A DNA stretch of 64,000 nt from Bradyrhizobium guangzhouense (GCF_004114955.1 NZ_CP030053.1:806001-870000), one strand, 5' to 3'; positions 1 through 9,439 are shown, counted from the stretch's first letter. Numbers and translations: made by a program. Notes: generated by a model from the sequence alone, not told the origin.

Positions 1-703
1 TGGAGGAGGCGGCCTCCGGCGAGATCACGCTGTAGATCGCGTGCTCCAGCATCAGGACCTTGTTGGCGGTGGTGATGGCGATGGCGCCGCCCGACATGCC
101 CTCGCCGGTGATGATGGCGACGTTCGGCACGGTCAGTGCCATGCAGGCATCGGTCGAGCGTGCGATGGCTTCGGCTTGTCCCCGCTCCTCGGCGCCGATG
201 CCGGGATAGGCGCCGGCGGAATCGGCCAGCGACAGCACCGGCAGGCCGAACCGCTCGGCCATCTCCATCAGCCGCACGCATTTGCGATAGCCCTCGGGTC
301 GCGCCATGCCGAAATTGTGCTTGATGCGGCTCTCGGTGGAATCGCCCTTTTCCTGGCCCATCACGCAGATCGCCTCGCCGCGGAAGCGGCCGAAGCCCGC
401 GACCAGCGCCTCGTCCTCGCCGAACTTGCGGTCGCCGGCGAGCGGGGTGAATTCGGTGATCAGGCCCTTGATGAAGTCGTTGAAATGCGGCCGCTGCGGA
501 TGCCGGGCGACCAGCGTCTTCTGCCAGGGCGTCAGGTTTTGATAGAGGTCGGCCAGCGCCTGCGCCGCCTTGTCTTCGATCCGGCCGATCTCCTCGGCAA
601 TGTCGGTGCCTGAGGCAGCGAGCGTGCGCAATTCATCGACCTTGGAGTCGAGCTCGGCGACGGGCTTTTCGAAGTCGAGATAGCTGCGCATCTGGTCTGG
701 CAT
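1..703 (-). CDS. accA: Acetyl-CoA carboxylase carboxyltransferase subunit alpha, 3' end cut by window edge
   Basis: Reading leftward from the ATG at 701-703, the protein begins MPDQMRSYLDFEKPVAELD and continues with the family's conserved stretches: a GFGRFRGEAICVMGQEKG-like region, SLADSAGAYPGIGAEERGQ and GEGMSGGAIAI. AccA pairs with AccD to transfer CO2 from biotinylated AccB to acetyl-CoA, making malonyl-CoA for fatty-acid synthesis in the cytoplasm. About 234 codons are visible of roughly 320 usual for the family, so about the last quarter lies outside the window. It is followed on the same strand (upstream in transcription) by xerD with a 300-bp gap. No zinc-finger AccD domain is fused. 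Confidence 0.96.
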   Translation of the reverse strand, partial: MPDQMRSYLDFEKPVAELDSKVDELRTLAASGTDIAEEIGRIEDKAAQALADLYQNLTPWQKTLVARHPQRPHFNDFIKGLITEFTPLAGDRKFGEDEALVAGFGRFRGEAICVMGQEKGDSTESRIKHNFGMARPEGYRKCVRLMEMAERFGLPVLSLADSAGAYPGIGAEERGQAEAIARSTDACMALTVPNVAIITGEGMSGGAIAITTANKVLMLEHAIYSVISPEAASS

Positions 704-1003
704 CGTTTCAATATAGGGAGATAGGACGACGAGGCGAAGCGAGGTTGGCCTCAAGTAAAGAAGTGTAGCTTCTTCAAGGGTTTGACCTGTGCCCTGCCTG
801 GAGGGCGCCAAATCAACGACAAGGCCACGGCTCTTTCTGCGGAGATGTGGCCGAAGTCAAGGCGGTTTCGGTTGCAGTCCCGAGCCGGATCTCGTGTCCC
901 GAACGCGCTGCAGCGCTTCTATAGCGCTGCTGCGCAGCAGCATGGGCCCCGGCTCAGCAGCGCACCGTTTCGCGCTACGCCGCGTCCGGGGCACCAGACC
1001 CTT
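704..1003. other. Intergenic region between xerD and accA, no gene seen
   Basis: Three hundred bases without a convincing gene. The only structure noted is a weak 6-bp stem (AAGAAG at 758-763, CTTCTT at 769-774). The accA promoter presumably lies here, but no clear -35/-10 pair stands out. Confidence 0.5.
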
Positions 1004-1969
<966 letters not shown>

Positions 1970-1986
1970 GCCCTTCAGGCTAGCTC

Positions 1987-2133
1987 CTATTTCTTGAGAA
2001 ACTTATCCGGCGGGATCGTCACCGTCATTTCTCGCGGCTTCGGATTGACGAAGTTGGCCAGCGCGAACACCGCGCCATAGACGATGCCGGCGATCACGGC
2101 GACGACCGTCAGGAAGCGGAACAGGCTGGGCAT
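1987..2133 (-). CDS. 48-residue single-pass membrane protein, function unknown
   Basis: A short frame with ATG at 2131-2133 and TAG at 1987-1989 encodes 48 residues. One hydrophobic segment (about residues 4-28, LFRFLTVVAVIAGIVYGAVF) is followed by a basic/polar tail ending PPDKFLKK. It lies 17 bp upstream of xerD on the same strand and is divergent from aroK. Third-position GC bias looks coding-like. I recall small proteins of this kind beside aroK in Bradyrhizobium but do not recognise a function. Confidence 0.6.
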   Translation of the reverse strand: MPSLFRFLTVVAVIAGIVYGAVFALANFVNPKPREMTVTIPPDKFLKK

Positions 2134-2305
2134 CGGGCAAGGTCTCGATACAGGTCTTGAACGGGCAAATTAACCAATGAAATCATCCAACATGTTCGCC
2201 GTTTCGTGGCAAGAGTCCTCTGGCGAGGGCCCCGAGGGGGTCGTATAGGTTGGCCAGGATGCCGCCTTTGGCGGCAGTTTGAGCGAGATCCTGTCGAGCG
2301 AAAGA

Positions 2306-2917
2306 ATGTCCGACGCCGAGATGCCAGCACAAGCGAGCCCTGAGGCCGACATCCTGTCGGCGCTGGGGACGCGTTCGATCGTGCTGGTCGGCATGATGGG
2401 GGTGGGCAAATCGACCATCGGTCGCCGCCTGGCGGCGCGGCTCAAGCTGACTTTTGTCGATGCCGACACCGAGATCGAGGCGGCGGCCGGCATGACCATA
2501 CCGGAGATTTTCGAGCGCCATGGCGAACCGCATTTCCGCGACGGTGAGACCCGCGTGATCGCGCGCCTGCTCGAGGGCGGTCCGGTGGTGCTGGCGACCG
2601 GCGGCGGCGCTTTCATGCGCGAGGAGACCCGCAATCGCATCGCGGCCAAGGCGATCTCGATCTGGCTCAGGGCGGACCCTGACGTCATCATGCGGCGGGT
2701 GCGCCGCCGTGCGGATCGCCCGCTGCTGCAGACCGCCGACCCCGAGGGAACCGTGACGCGCCTGCTCACCGAGCGCGAGCCTGTTTATGGCAAGGCCGAC
2801 CTCACCATCGCCTCGCGCGACGTGCCGCATGACAAGATCGTCGAGGAATGCATCGAGACGCTGCATGCGTATCTCTGTAGTCCACCACCAGCCGATGTCG
2901 CGAGTGCCGTTCGATGA
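2306..2917 (+). CDS. aroK: Shikimate kinase
   Basis: ATP-dependent phosphorylation of shikimate to shikimate-3-phosphate, the fifth step of chorismate synthesis. Visible motifs, numbered from the ATG at 2306: Walker A GMMGVGKST at 29-37, the shikimate-binding DADTEIE at 53-59, FRDGE near 77-81 and the GGG loop at 99-101. Length is 203 residues. The frame is also open from a TTG at 2279, which would add nine residues; the ATG is preferred because the extension is unlike the family. The stop overlaps the aroB start (ATGA at 2914-2917), so the two are translationally coupled. Confidence 0.95.
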   Translation: MSDAEMPAQASPEADILSALGTRSIVLVGMMGVGKSTIGRRLAARLKLTFVDADTEIEAAAGMTIPEIFERHGEPHFRDGETRVIARLLEGGPVVLATGGGAFMREETRNRIAAKAISIWLRADPDVIMRRVRRRADRPLLQTADPEGTVTRLLTEREPVYGKADLTIASRDVPHDKIVEECIETLHAYLCSPPPADVASAVR

Positions 2918-4062
2918 CTGCCCCTCTGAAACATTCTGATCCCGTGAACGTCGACGTCGCGCTCGGCGACCGCGCCTATGACATCGTCATCGGCCGCGGC
3001 GTGCTGTCCTCGCTCGGGATGCGCGTGGCCGCGTTGCGCCCCGGTGTGCGCACCGCTGTTGTCACCGACCGCACCGTTGCAAAATACTGGCTCGAGCCGA
3101 CCGAAGCCTCACTTGCGGCCGCCGGCATTCCGACCTCGCGCGTCGTCGTCGAGGAAGGCGAAATATCCAAGACCTATGCCGGCCTCGAAAAGGTCAGCGA
3201 AGCCTTGATCGCCGCAAAGATCGAGCGCAACGATCTCGTCATCGCGCTCGGCGGCGGCGTGGTCGGCGATCTCGCCGGCTTTGCCGCCGCGATCCTGCGC
3301 CGCGGCGTCGATTTCGTGCAGGTGCCGACCTCACTGCTGGCACAAGTCGATTCCTCCGTCGGCGGCAAGACCGGCATCAATTCCCCGCAGGGCAAGAATT
3401 TGCTCGGCGCTTTCCACCAGCCGGTGCTTGTCATTGCCGACACCGCCGTGCTCGACACGCTGTCGCCGCGGCAATTCCGCGCCGGCTATGCCGAAGTCGC
3501 CAAATACGGCGTGCTCGGGGATGAAGCCTTCTTCACCTGGCTGGAGAAGAACCACGCCGATATCTTCAAGGGCGGCTCCGCCCGCGAGCATGCGATCGCG
3601 ACCTCCTGCCGGGCCAAGGCCGGCGTCGTCTCGCGTGACGAGCGCGAGACCGGCGAGCGCGCGCTGCTCAATCTCGGCCACACCTTCGGTCACGCGCTGG
3701 AAGCCGCGACCGGTTTTTCGGATCGCCTGTTCCACGGCGAGGGTGTTGCCATCGGCATGACGCTGGCGGCGCAGTTTTCCGCGAAGCTCGGCATGATCGG
3801 CGAGCTTGAAGCGGCTCGCGTCGAGCGCCACCTGATCGAGGCCGGCCTTCCGACGCGCCTGCAGGACATCGCCGGCTTCGCGCAGGAGGGCCTCGCGGAC
3901 GCCGACGCGCTGATGGCGCTGATGGCGCAGGACAAGAAGGTCAAGCGCGGCAAGCTCACCTTCATCCTGCTGGAGGCCGTGGGACGCGCCGTCATTGCCA
4001 AGGACGTCGAACCGACCCCGGTGCGCGACTTCCTGCGAGAGAAGCTTGCGCAAAAGGCTTGA
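2914..4062 (+). CDS. aroB: 3-dehydroquinate synthase
   Basis: Converts DAHP to 3-dehydroquinate (second shikimate-pathway step), an NAD- and divalent-metal-dependent enzyme. The 382-residue protein shows the nucleotide-binding GGGVVGDLAGF, the QVPTSLLAQVDSSVGGKTGIN active-site stretch, RAGYAEVAKYG and the metal-ligand region LLNLGHTFGHALE, plus FHGEGVAIGM. It overlaps aroK by four bases, and a CNNM-family membrane protein follows 30 bp downstream, so the three genes probably form one transcript. Confidence 0.97.
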   Translation: MTAPLKHSDPVNVDVALGDRAYDIVIGRGVLSSLGMRVAALRPGVRTAVVTDRTVAKYWLEPTEASLAAAGIPTSRVVVEEGEISKTYAGLEKVSEALIAAKIERNDLVIALGGGVVGDLAGFAAAILRRGVDFVQVPTSLLAQVDSSVGGKTGINSPQGKNLLGAFHQPVLVIADTAVLDTLSPRQFRAGYAEVAKYGVLGDEAFFTWLEKNHADIFKGGSAREHAIATSCRAKAGVVSRDERETGERALLNLGHTFGHALEAATGFSDRLFHGEGVAIGMTLAAQFSAKLGMIGELEAARVERHLIEAGLPTRLQDIAGFAQEGLADADALMALMAQDKKVKRGKLTFILLEAVGRAVIAKDVEPTPVRDFLREKLAQKA

Positions 4063-4092
4063 TGCGCGGCTGAACGTCTGTTTGAGAGTCTC

Positions 4093-5397
4093 ATGGATTG
4101 GCTCGGCTTCACCATCGTCATCATCTGCCTGCTGGTCTCGGGCTTCTTTGCCGCGAGCGAGACCGCGCTGACCGGTGCCTCGCGCGCCAGCATGCTGCGG
4201 CTGTCCAAGCAGGGTAATCGCGACGCCGACGTGGTCTCGCAGCTGCTCGACATGCGCGAGCGCCTGATCGGCGCACTGCTGCTCGGCAACAACATCGCCA
4301 ATATCACTGCCTCGGCGCTCGCAACCTCCATCTTCACGGCGTGGTTCGGCGATGTCGGCGTGCTCTACGCCACCGGCGTGATGACGGCGCTGGTCGTGAT
4401 CTTCGCCGAAGTGCTGCCCAAGACCATCGCGATCAACGCGCCCGACCGCATGGCGCTCGCGGTCGCGCGCCCGATGCGGCTGACGATGTATGTGCTCGGG
4501 CCGCTGCTGCGCGTGGTGGAAGTCATCGTCCGCATGTTGATGCGCGGCTTCGGCCTTGCCGGCGAGCACCAGGCGATCCTCTCGCCGACCGAGCGCCTGC
4601 GCGGCGCGGTCGATCTGCTGCATCACGAGGGCAAGGTCGAGAAGCAGGACCGCGACATGCTGGGCGGCTTGTTGGATTTGCGCGAGCTTCAGGTCTCCGA
4701 CGTCATGATCCATCGCACCGAGATGATGATGATCAACGCCGATCTGCCGCCGGAGGAGCTGGTGCGCGAGGTGCTGGCTACCGAATACACCCGCATTCCG
4801 CTCTGGCGCGAGAAGCCGGAAAACATCATCGGCGTGCTCCACGCCAAGGATCTGCTGCGCGCGATCCGCGCTTCCGACGGCGACACCTCCCGCATCGACG
4901 TCTCCACCATCGCGCTGCCGCCCTGGTTCGTGCCGGAGATGCGTCCCGTCTCCGAGCAGTTGAAGGCATTCCGTCGTCGAAAAACCCATTTCGCGCTGGT
5001 CGTCGACGAGTATGGCGAAGTTGAAGGCCTGGTGACGCTGGAAGACATTCTGGAAGAGATCGTCGGCGACATCTCGGACGAGCACGACGTCGTCGTCGCC
5101 GGCGTGCGCGCCCAGCCTGACGGCTCCGTCGTGGTCGACGGCTCAGTGCCGATCCGTGACCTCAACCGCGCCATGGACTGGCGCCTGCCTGATGAAGAGG
5201 CAACCACGGTCGCCGGCCTCGTCATTCACGAGGCGCGATCGATCCCCGATCGCGGCCAGAGCTTTACCTTCCACGGCTTCCGCTTTCGCGTCCTCCGCCG
5301 CGAACGCAACCGCATCACCGCGCTCCGTATTTCACCGGTCCCCCGCGAGGCCGAGCTGGAAGAGGCGAAGCCGAGACGGGCGGGGACGTCGTTTTAG
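4093..5397 (+). CDS. CNNM/HlyC-CorC family membrane protein with CBS pair
   Basis: A 434-residue protein with the classic three-part layout. An N-terminal CNNM (DUF21) transmembrane domain covers about residues 1-190 and includes the SGFFAASETALTG signature. A tandem CBS pair follows at about 205-335 (DVMIHRTEMMM; VVDEYGEVEGLVTLEDILEEIVGDI), then a C-terminal CorC/HlyC FAD-like domain. Family members are linked to magnesium or cobalt efflux and sensing of adenine nucleotides; the older label is hemolysin-like. It lies 30 bp after aroB. The substrate cannot be read from sequence. Confidence 0.9.
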   Translation: MDWLGFTIVIICLLVSGFFAASETALTGASRASMLRLSKQGNRDADVVSQLLDMRERLIGALLLGNNIANITASALATSIFTAWFGDVGVLYATGVMTALVVIFAEVLPKTIAINAPDRMALAVARPMRLTMYVLGPLLRVVEVIVRMLMRGFGLAGEHQAILSPTERLRGAVDLLHHEGKVEKQDRDMLGGLLDLRELQVSDVMIHRTEMMMINADLPPEELVREVLATEYTRIPLWREKPENIIGVLHAKDLLRAIRASDGDTSRIDVSTIALPPWFVPEMRPVSEQLKAFRRRKTHFALVVDEYGEVEGLVTLEDILEEIVGDISDEHDVVVAGVRAQPDGSVVVDGSVPIRDLNRAMDWRLPDEEATTVAGLVIHEARSIPDRGQSFTFHGFRFRVLRRERNRITALRISPVPREAELEEAKPRRAGTSF

Positions 5398-5410
5398 CCA
5401 TGCAATCGGT

Positions 5411-5541
5411 GTCATCGCCCGCGAAGGCGGGCGATCCAGTATCCCAGAGGCCAACGTTGGAGAGCTTGCTCTCACCGCATCCGCCGCGGAGTACTGGATG
5501 CCCCGCCCCCGTGCGCCATTGCGCACTAGGCGGGGCATGAC
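5411..5541. repeat. Palindromic intergenic repeat, family B
   Basis: Left arm GTCATCGCCCGCGAAGGCGG followed by GCGATCCAGTAT, and right arm TACTGGATGCCCCG ... CGGGGCATGAC. It lies between the convergent CNNM gene and bolA and could terminate both. The same unit recurs at 23503-24124 (four tandem copies) and 25691-25792. Confidence 0.85.
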
Positions 5542-5550
5542 AGCGGAATT

Positions 5551-5826
5551 CTACGTCCCGCCTTCCCCCGGCGCCTGCGCGTGGATCGCCAGCGCGTGCA
5601 CGCTGCCGGAAAGTTCCGCGGCCAGCGCCGCATTTATCATGCGGTGACGGTCGACCCGGCTCTTCCCTTTGAAGGCTCCAGACACGATATAGACGCGGAA
5701 GTGCGTCTCGCCGCTCGGCCGATGGCCGGCATGGCCCTCATGCAAATGTGACTCGTCGACGACCTGCAGGCTTTCCGGCGTGAAAGCTTCCTGCAACTTG
5801 TTGCTGATAGTGTCTTTCATAACCAT
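5551..5826 (-). CDS. bolA: BolA family protein
   Basis: About 91 residues starting MVMKDTISNKLQEAF, with the BolA core: SLQVVDESHLHEGHAGH, THFRVYIVSGAFKGKSRVDRHRMINAAL and the C-terminal VHALAIHAQAPGE. BolA proteins work with monothiol glutaredoxins in Fe-S/iron handling and some bind DNA. The open frame continues upstream to 6003, but that part has no BolA similarity and crosses the start of the divergent gene at 5985, so a start at one of the clustered ATGs (5820, 5826, 5835) is preferred. The exact one is uncertain. Confidence 0.85.
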   Translation of the reverse strand: MVMKDTISNKLQEAFTPESLQVVDESHLHEGHAGHRPSGETHFRVYIVSGAFKGKSRVDRHRMINAALAAELSGSVHALAIHAQAPGEGGT

Positions 5827-5984
5827 GAGCGTCATTAAATCGTGCAGTCGCACTCCGTCAATTGCGTAGGCCGCCTTCGGCGGCCGTACTTCAAGAGACG
5901 CCGAAGTGAAACTTCGGCTACCGTGAGTATCTAATTGCAATGTCAAGACTTGAAGGTTTTTGCATTGCGTAGTCAAAGTCAGCC

Positions 5985-6617
5985 ATGCCGATCGATTCAT
6001 CAAAGTTCTTCGACTCCATCCGCGTGAAGCCGCGGGGCAAGCAGGCCGAGGTGAAGCCGCGCGACACCGTGGTCGGTTGCGAATGGGCCGGGTGTCAGAA
6101 CAAGGGCGCGCACCGCGCGCCGAAGGGCCGTGATAACCAGCGCGAATACTGGCATTTCTGCCTGGACCACGTCCGCGAGTACAACCAGAACTACAATTTC
6201 TTCTCCGGCATGAATGCCGACGCGGTCGCGCGCTATCAGAAGGATGCGCTGACCGGCCATCGCCCGACGTGGAAGATGGGCGCCAATGGCGGCAAGAAGG
6301 GCGCGGAAGCCGAAATCGATATGGCGTCCGATCCTTTCAGCATGTTCAGTGAAATCAACGGCCGCGCCAGCTGGCGCATGGGTCCGGAGGCCGAGCCCAA
6401 GGCCGAAACGCGCAAGGTCATGAACGCCGAGCGCAAGGCGCTGCAGGTGATGGGTCTTGGCCCGAATTCCACGCTCGCGGACGTCAAGAGCAAGTACAAG
6501 GCGTTGGTCAAGCAGCACCATCCTGACGCCAATGGTGGCGACCGCTCCACCGAGGATCGCCTGATCGAGATCATCAAGGCGTATAATTATTTAAAGACGG
6601 TGGTGCGGGAGGCCTGA
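5985..6617 (+). CDS. J-domain protein with N-terminal Cys/His motif
   Basis: A 210-residue protein with the J domain at the C-terminus (about 150-208: ERKALQVMGLGPNSTLADV, then YKALVKQHHPDANGGDRS with the HPD motif, and a helix IV ending YNYLKTVV). The N-terminal 60 residues carry CEWAGC ... HRAPKGR ... HFCLDH, a possible zinc site. J domains recruit and stimulate DnaK. The reversed order (J domain last, no G/F region, no DnaJ zinc finger) separates it from DnaJ. Genes of this kind often precede cobS in related alphaproteobacteria; here two citrate synthases and a DedA gene lie between. Confidence 0.85.
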   Translation: MPIDSSKFFDSIRVKPRGKQAEVKPRDTVVGCEWAGCQNKGAHRAPKGRDNQREYWHFCLDHVREYNQNYNFFSGMNADAVARYQKDALTGHRPTWKMGANGGKKGAEAEIDMASDPFSMFSEINGRASWRMGPEAEPKAETRKVMNAERKALQVMGLGPNSTLADVKSKYKALVKQHHPDANGGDRSTEDRLIEIIKAYNYLKTVVREA

Positions 6618-6638
6618 GCCTCAGGCCAAACTCTTGGT

Positions 6639-6771
6639 GTCGTCCCGGACAAGCGAAAGCGCAGATCCGGAACCCATACGCCGCAGCAATAGTTTGGCGA
6701 ATATAGGCAATGACCATCTCACGCAAAAACTGCGGCTGCGGCGTATGGGTCCCGGCCTTCGCCGGGACGAC
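6639..6771. repeat. Palindromic intergenic repeat, family A
   Basis: Starts GTCGTCCCGGACAAGCG and ends GGCCTTCGCCGGGACGAC. Internal marks are an ACCCATACGCCGC arm on the left and GCGGCGTATGGGTCCC on the right, separated by a variable, less palindromic centre. It lies downstream of the J-domain gene. Confidence 0.85.
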
Positions 6772-6795
6772 TGTGGAGTGTGGAGCACTGGCCCG

Positions 6796-6880
6796 TAGCC
6801 CGGATGGAGCGCAAGCGTAATCCGGGTCTTTCTCGCACAACGACGGCTTTCCCGGATTACGCTCCGCTCCATCCGGGCTA
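6796..6880. repeat. Palindromic intergenic repeat, family E
   Basis: Inverted arms TAGCCCGGATGGAGCG and GCTCCATCCGGGCTA, each with an inner CGTAATCCGGG / CCCGGATTACG pair. It ends five bases before the citrate synthase stop codon and could form a hairpin that ends transcription from both sides. Confidence 0.8.
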
Positions 6881-6885
6881 TTTCA

Positions 6886-7980
6886 TCACGCCTCCGGCAT
6901 CGCCCCCACATAGGACGAGCTCGGCCGGATCAACCGCCCGGTCCGCTGCTGCTCGCGCGCATGCGCGGTCCAGCCGGCGCTGCGCGCCACTGCGAAGATC
7001 GGCGTGAAGGCCTGCCGCGGGATCGCCAGCGCATCGAGCAGGATCGCGGTGAAGAACTCGACATTGGTCTCCAGCGGCCGCTCCGGATTCTTCTTGCGCA
7101 GCGCGGCGCGGATATAGGCCTCGACCTCGCCGGCAAACGGCAAATCGGTGCCGTTGGAGGCGAGCGCCTCGACCGCAATCTTGAGCACATCGGCGCGCGG
7201 ATCGCGCACGCGATAGACGCGGTGACCAAAGCCCATCATCCGCTCGCCGCGCGCGAGCGCCGCATCGACCCAGGGCTGGATTCTCTCGCGCGTGCCGATC
7301 GCGTCCAGCATTTCCAGCACCGGCTCCGGCGCGCCGCCATGCAGCGGACCGGTCAGCGCGCAATAACCGGCCGTGACGGCCGCGAACAGATCGGCTTGCG
7401 TCGAGGCGACCACGCGCGCGGTAAAGGTCGAGGCGTTCATACCGTGGTCGCTCGCCGTGACGAGATAAGCATCGAGCGCGGTGACCTCGCGAGCGGCGGG
7501 CGTGCGTCCATGCAGCATGCGCAGCGTATCGGCGGCGTGGCTCATGGTCGGATCGGGCGCGACCGGGTCGAGCCCCTTCGCGCGCCGGACCAGCGCGCCC
7601 GCGATCACCGGGAACGCGCCGACGATGGTCGCCTCGTGCTCGAGCCCGTGCTCGGCGCGCAAGCCGGCGACGGCCGCGCGAAAGCCGTCGATGATGCCCA
7701 TGCCGCGCGTCGACGGCAGCAGTTCGTCCAGTCGCGCGAAGGCACGCTCGCGGCCCGCACTCAGGCTCGCCCGCACATTGGCTTCCGTGAGGGTGGTCTT
7801 GCTGGCGCCGTTCCAGAGCCGGGCGGTGACGCCCTCAAAGCTCGAGACGGCGGCAAGCCGTCCGACATGCTCGCCGGCGATGATCAGCTCGCCGCGCTCG
7901 CCGTCGACATGGCTCAGCACGGTTTCAGCCGCGGGGACGCCGTCCAGCCCGATCTGGCTTTTGGTGAGGTGGATGTTCAT
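6886..7980 (-). CDS. Citrate synthase family protein
   Basis: A 364-residue protein of the short (type II-like, about 370 aa) citrate/methylcitrate synthase class. Catalytic-site blocks are present: DHGMNASTFTARV, GPLHGGAPE, GFGHRVYRVRDPRAD and the C-terminal AGWTAHAREQQ ... LIRPSSSYVG. The residue at the usual catalytic Asp position (NVDF in many homologues) is Glu (NVEFF). Start chosen at the ATG 7978-7980 because AGGGAGC lies just upstream; the frame stays open to 8043. Whether oxaloacetate or another 2-oxo acid is the substrate cannot be told. Divergent from a second, HTH-fused family member across an 83-bp gap. Confidence 0.9.
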   Translation of the reverse strand: MNIHLTKSQIGLDGVPAAETVLSHVDGERGELIIAGEHVGRLAAVSSFEGVTARLWNGASKTTLTEANVRASLSAGRERAFARLDELLPSTRGMGIIDGFRAAVAGLRAEHGLEHEATIVGAFPVIAGALVRRAKGLDPVAPDPTMSHAADTLRMLHGRTPAAREVTALDAYLVTASDHGMNASTFTARVVASTQADLFAAVTAGYCALTGPLHGGAPEPVLEMLDAIGTRERIQPWVDAALARGERMMGFGHRVYRVRDPRADVLKIAVEALASNGTDLPFAGEVEAYIRAALRKKNPERPLETNVEFFTAILLDALAIPRQAFTPIFAVARSAGWTAHAREQQRTGRLIRPSSSYVGAMPEA

Positions 7981-8032
7981 GGCCCAAAGCTCCCTTTTTG
8001 CACTGCACTCGGGAAGAATTGGGCCTCTCGAC

Positions 8033-8062
8033 AGATTGATCAATCTTGATTACATAAATCAA
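8033..8062. promoter_or_regulatory. Two inverted repeats between divergent citrate synthase genes, candidate operator
   Basis: A perfect 14-bp palindrome AGATTGATCAATCT (8033-8046) abuts a second inverted repeat, TTGATT (8046-8051) and AATCAA (8057-8062) with a 5-bp spacer. Both use the same TTGAT half-site. They sit directly upstream of the ATG at 8064, in an AT-rich patch of an otherwise GC-rich region. Role as a binding site for the HTH-citrate synthase is inference. Confidence 0.6.
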
Positions 8063-8063
8063 C

Positions 8064-9284
8064 ATGAATAATTCCGAAGAGCTCTACCTCTCGGCCCGGG
8101 AGGCCGCGGCCGAGCTCGCGATCTCGCCGGCGACCCTCTACGCCTATGTCAGCCGCGGCCTGATCCGCTCCGAGCCGACGCCGGATTCGCGCAAGAACCG
8201 CTATCGGGCCGAGGACGTCCGCGCGCTGAAGGAGCGTCGGGTGCCGTCGCCGGAGCCGCGTGGCCTGCGCAGCTTCGATGCCGACCTGCCTGTCATGGAC
8301 ACTGAGATCTCGACCATCACCGAGGAGGGCGCGATCTATCGCGGTGTGAACTGCATCGATCTCGCCGAGAACGATACGCTGGAGCATACCGCAACGCTGC
8401 TTTGGGACGTCTCCGACGTCGATCCCTTCGCTCCTGACAATCAGCCAAAGATCTCCGACGAGATGCGCGCGATCGCGGAAGCTGCGCGCCGCGCGGCGCC
8501 GATCGACCGCGCCATCGCCGTGCTCGCGCTGGCGACCGGCGCCGATTCCCGTGCCTTCACCCGTGCACCCGATGGTCGCGCGCTGGTCGGTGCGCGCATC
8601 GTCCGGCTCCTTGTTGCGACGATGCTCAATGCCGAGCCGTCATCCGAGCCGCTGCATCAGCAGATCGCGCGCGCCTGGGCAGCCGACAACAAGCACGCGC
8701 CTGATTTGATCCGCCGCGCGCTGGTGCTGCTCGCCGACCACGAATTGAATGCCTCGACCTTCACCGCGCGCTGCGCGGCTTCGACCGGGCTCAATCTCTA
8801 TGATGCCGTGATCGCCGGCCTCGCCGCGCTGAAAGGCCCGAAGCACGGCGGCGCCGGCGTGCTGGCCTCGCAGCTCGTCAAGACGCTGGTCGATCGCGAC
8901 GTCGAGCCGATGGTGCGCGAGCGCGTCGCGCTCGGCGAGCGCTTTCCGGGCTTCGGCCATGGCGTTTACAAGCGCGGCGATCCCCGCGCGCAATCGCTGC
9001 TGAATGCCTTGGCGCGCGCCGGCGCCCCACGCAAATTCACGAAAGAGGTGCCGGAGCGGATCGCGGAGGCGACCGGCGAGTTCGTCAACATCGATTACGT
9101 GCTCGCCGTGCTCGTCCACGCGCTGCGGCTGCCCGCAGGCAGCGAGCTCGCGCTGTTCGCCATGGCCCGCAGCGTCGGCTGGATCGCCCATGCCAGCGAG
9201 CAATTGCAGTTCGGCAAGCTGATCAGGCCGCGGGCGAGATATGTGGGGCCGGCGCCGGGGAGAAGGGCAGGGGCTGCTGGTTAG
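8064..9284 (+). CDS. Citrate synthase family protein with N-terminal MerR/excisionase-type HTH
   Basis: A 406-residue fusion. Residues about 8-60 (LSAREAAAELAISPATLYAY, YRAEDVRALKERR) form a helix-turn-helix of the MerR/excisionase type. Residues about 80-400 are a citrate synthase fold with DHELNASTFTARC, GPKHGGAGV, GFGHGVYKRGDPRAQS, NIDYVLAV and VGWIAHASEQ. The expected His and Asp positions remain, so it may still be catalytic. DNA-binding citrate synthase paralogues of this type occur in proteobacteria, but their targets are mostly untested. The divergent placement beside a second citrate synthase and the paired inverted repeats suggest that it regulates the shared promoter region. Confidence 0.9.
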   Translation: MNNSEELYLSAREAAAELAISPATLYAYVSRGLIRSEPTPDSRKNRYRAEDVRALKERRVPSPEPRGLRSFDADLPVMDTEISTITEEGAIYRGVNCIDLAENDTLEHTATLLWDVSDVDPFAPDNQPKISDEMRAIAEAARRAAPIDRAIAVLALATGADSRAFTRAPDGRALVGARIVRLLVATMLNAEPSSEPLHQQIARAWAADNKHAPDLIRRALVLLADHELNASTFTARCAASTGLNLYDAVIAGLAALKGPKHGGAGVLASQLVKTLVDRDVEPMVRERVALGERFPGFGHGVYKRGDPRAQSLLNALARAGAPRKFTKEVPERIAEATGEFVNIDYVLAVLVHALRLPAGSELALFAMARSVGWIAHASEQLQFGKLIRPRARYVGPAPGRRAGAAG

Positions 9285-9300
9285 CACAGCTCTTTCCTCC

Positions 9301-9427
9301 GTCGTCCTGGCGAAGGCCAGGACCCATACCGCGGAATCTATCGATCGCGGACGGTAGCCGCACCGAACGATGAATCTTCGCTAAACTGATCCCGGGGGTA
9401 ATGGGTCCTGGCCTTCGCCAGGACGAC
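9301..9427. repeat. Palindromic intergenic repeat, family A
   Basis: Arms GTCGTCCTGGCGAAGGCCAG at the left and CTGGCCTTCGCCAGGACGAC at the right are perfect inverted copies, with ACCCATACC / TAATGGGT inside. It lies between the convergent HTH-citrate synthase and dedA genes, with about 15 bp free on each side. Confidence 0.9.
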
Positions 9428-9439
9428 TCGCGGAGGGAG

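Noticed and set aside
3331..5085. A 584-residue open frame on the minus strand opposite aroB and the CNNM gene
   Set aside because: It lies fully opposite two well-supported genes, is rich in His/Arg/Gln/Asp as expected from reversed high-GC codons, and shows no domain.
6886..9284. Loss of catalysis in one of the citrate synthases based on single residues
   Set aside because: The catalytic His blocks are present in both; the GFGHRVY/GFGHGVY and NVEF/NIDY differences are at positions that vary in the family, so no firm claim is possible.
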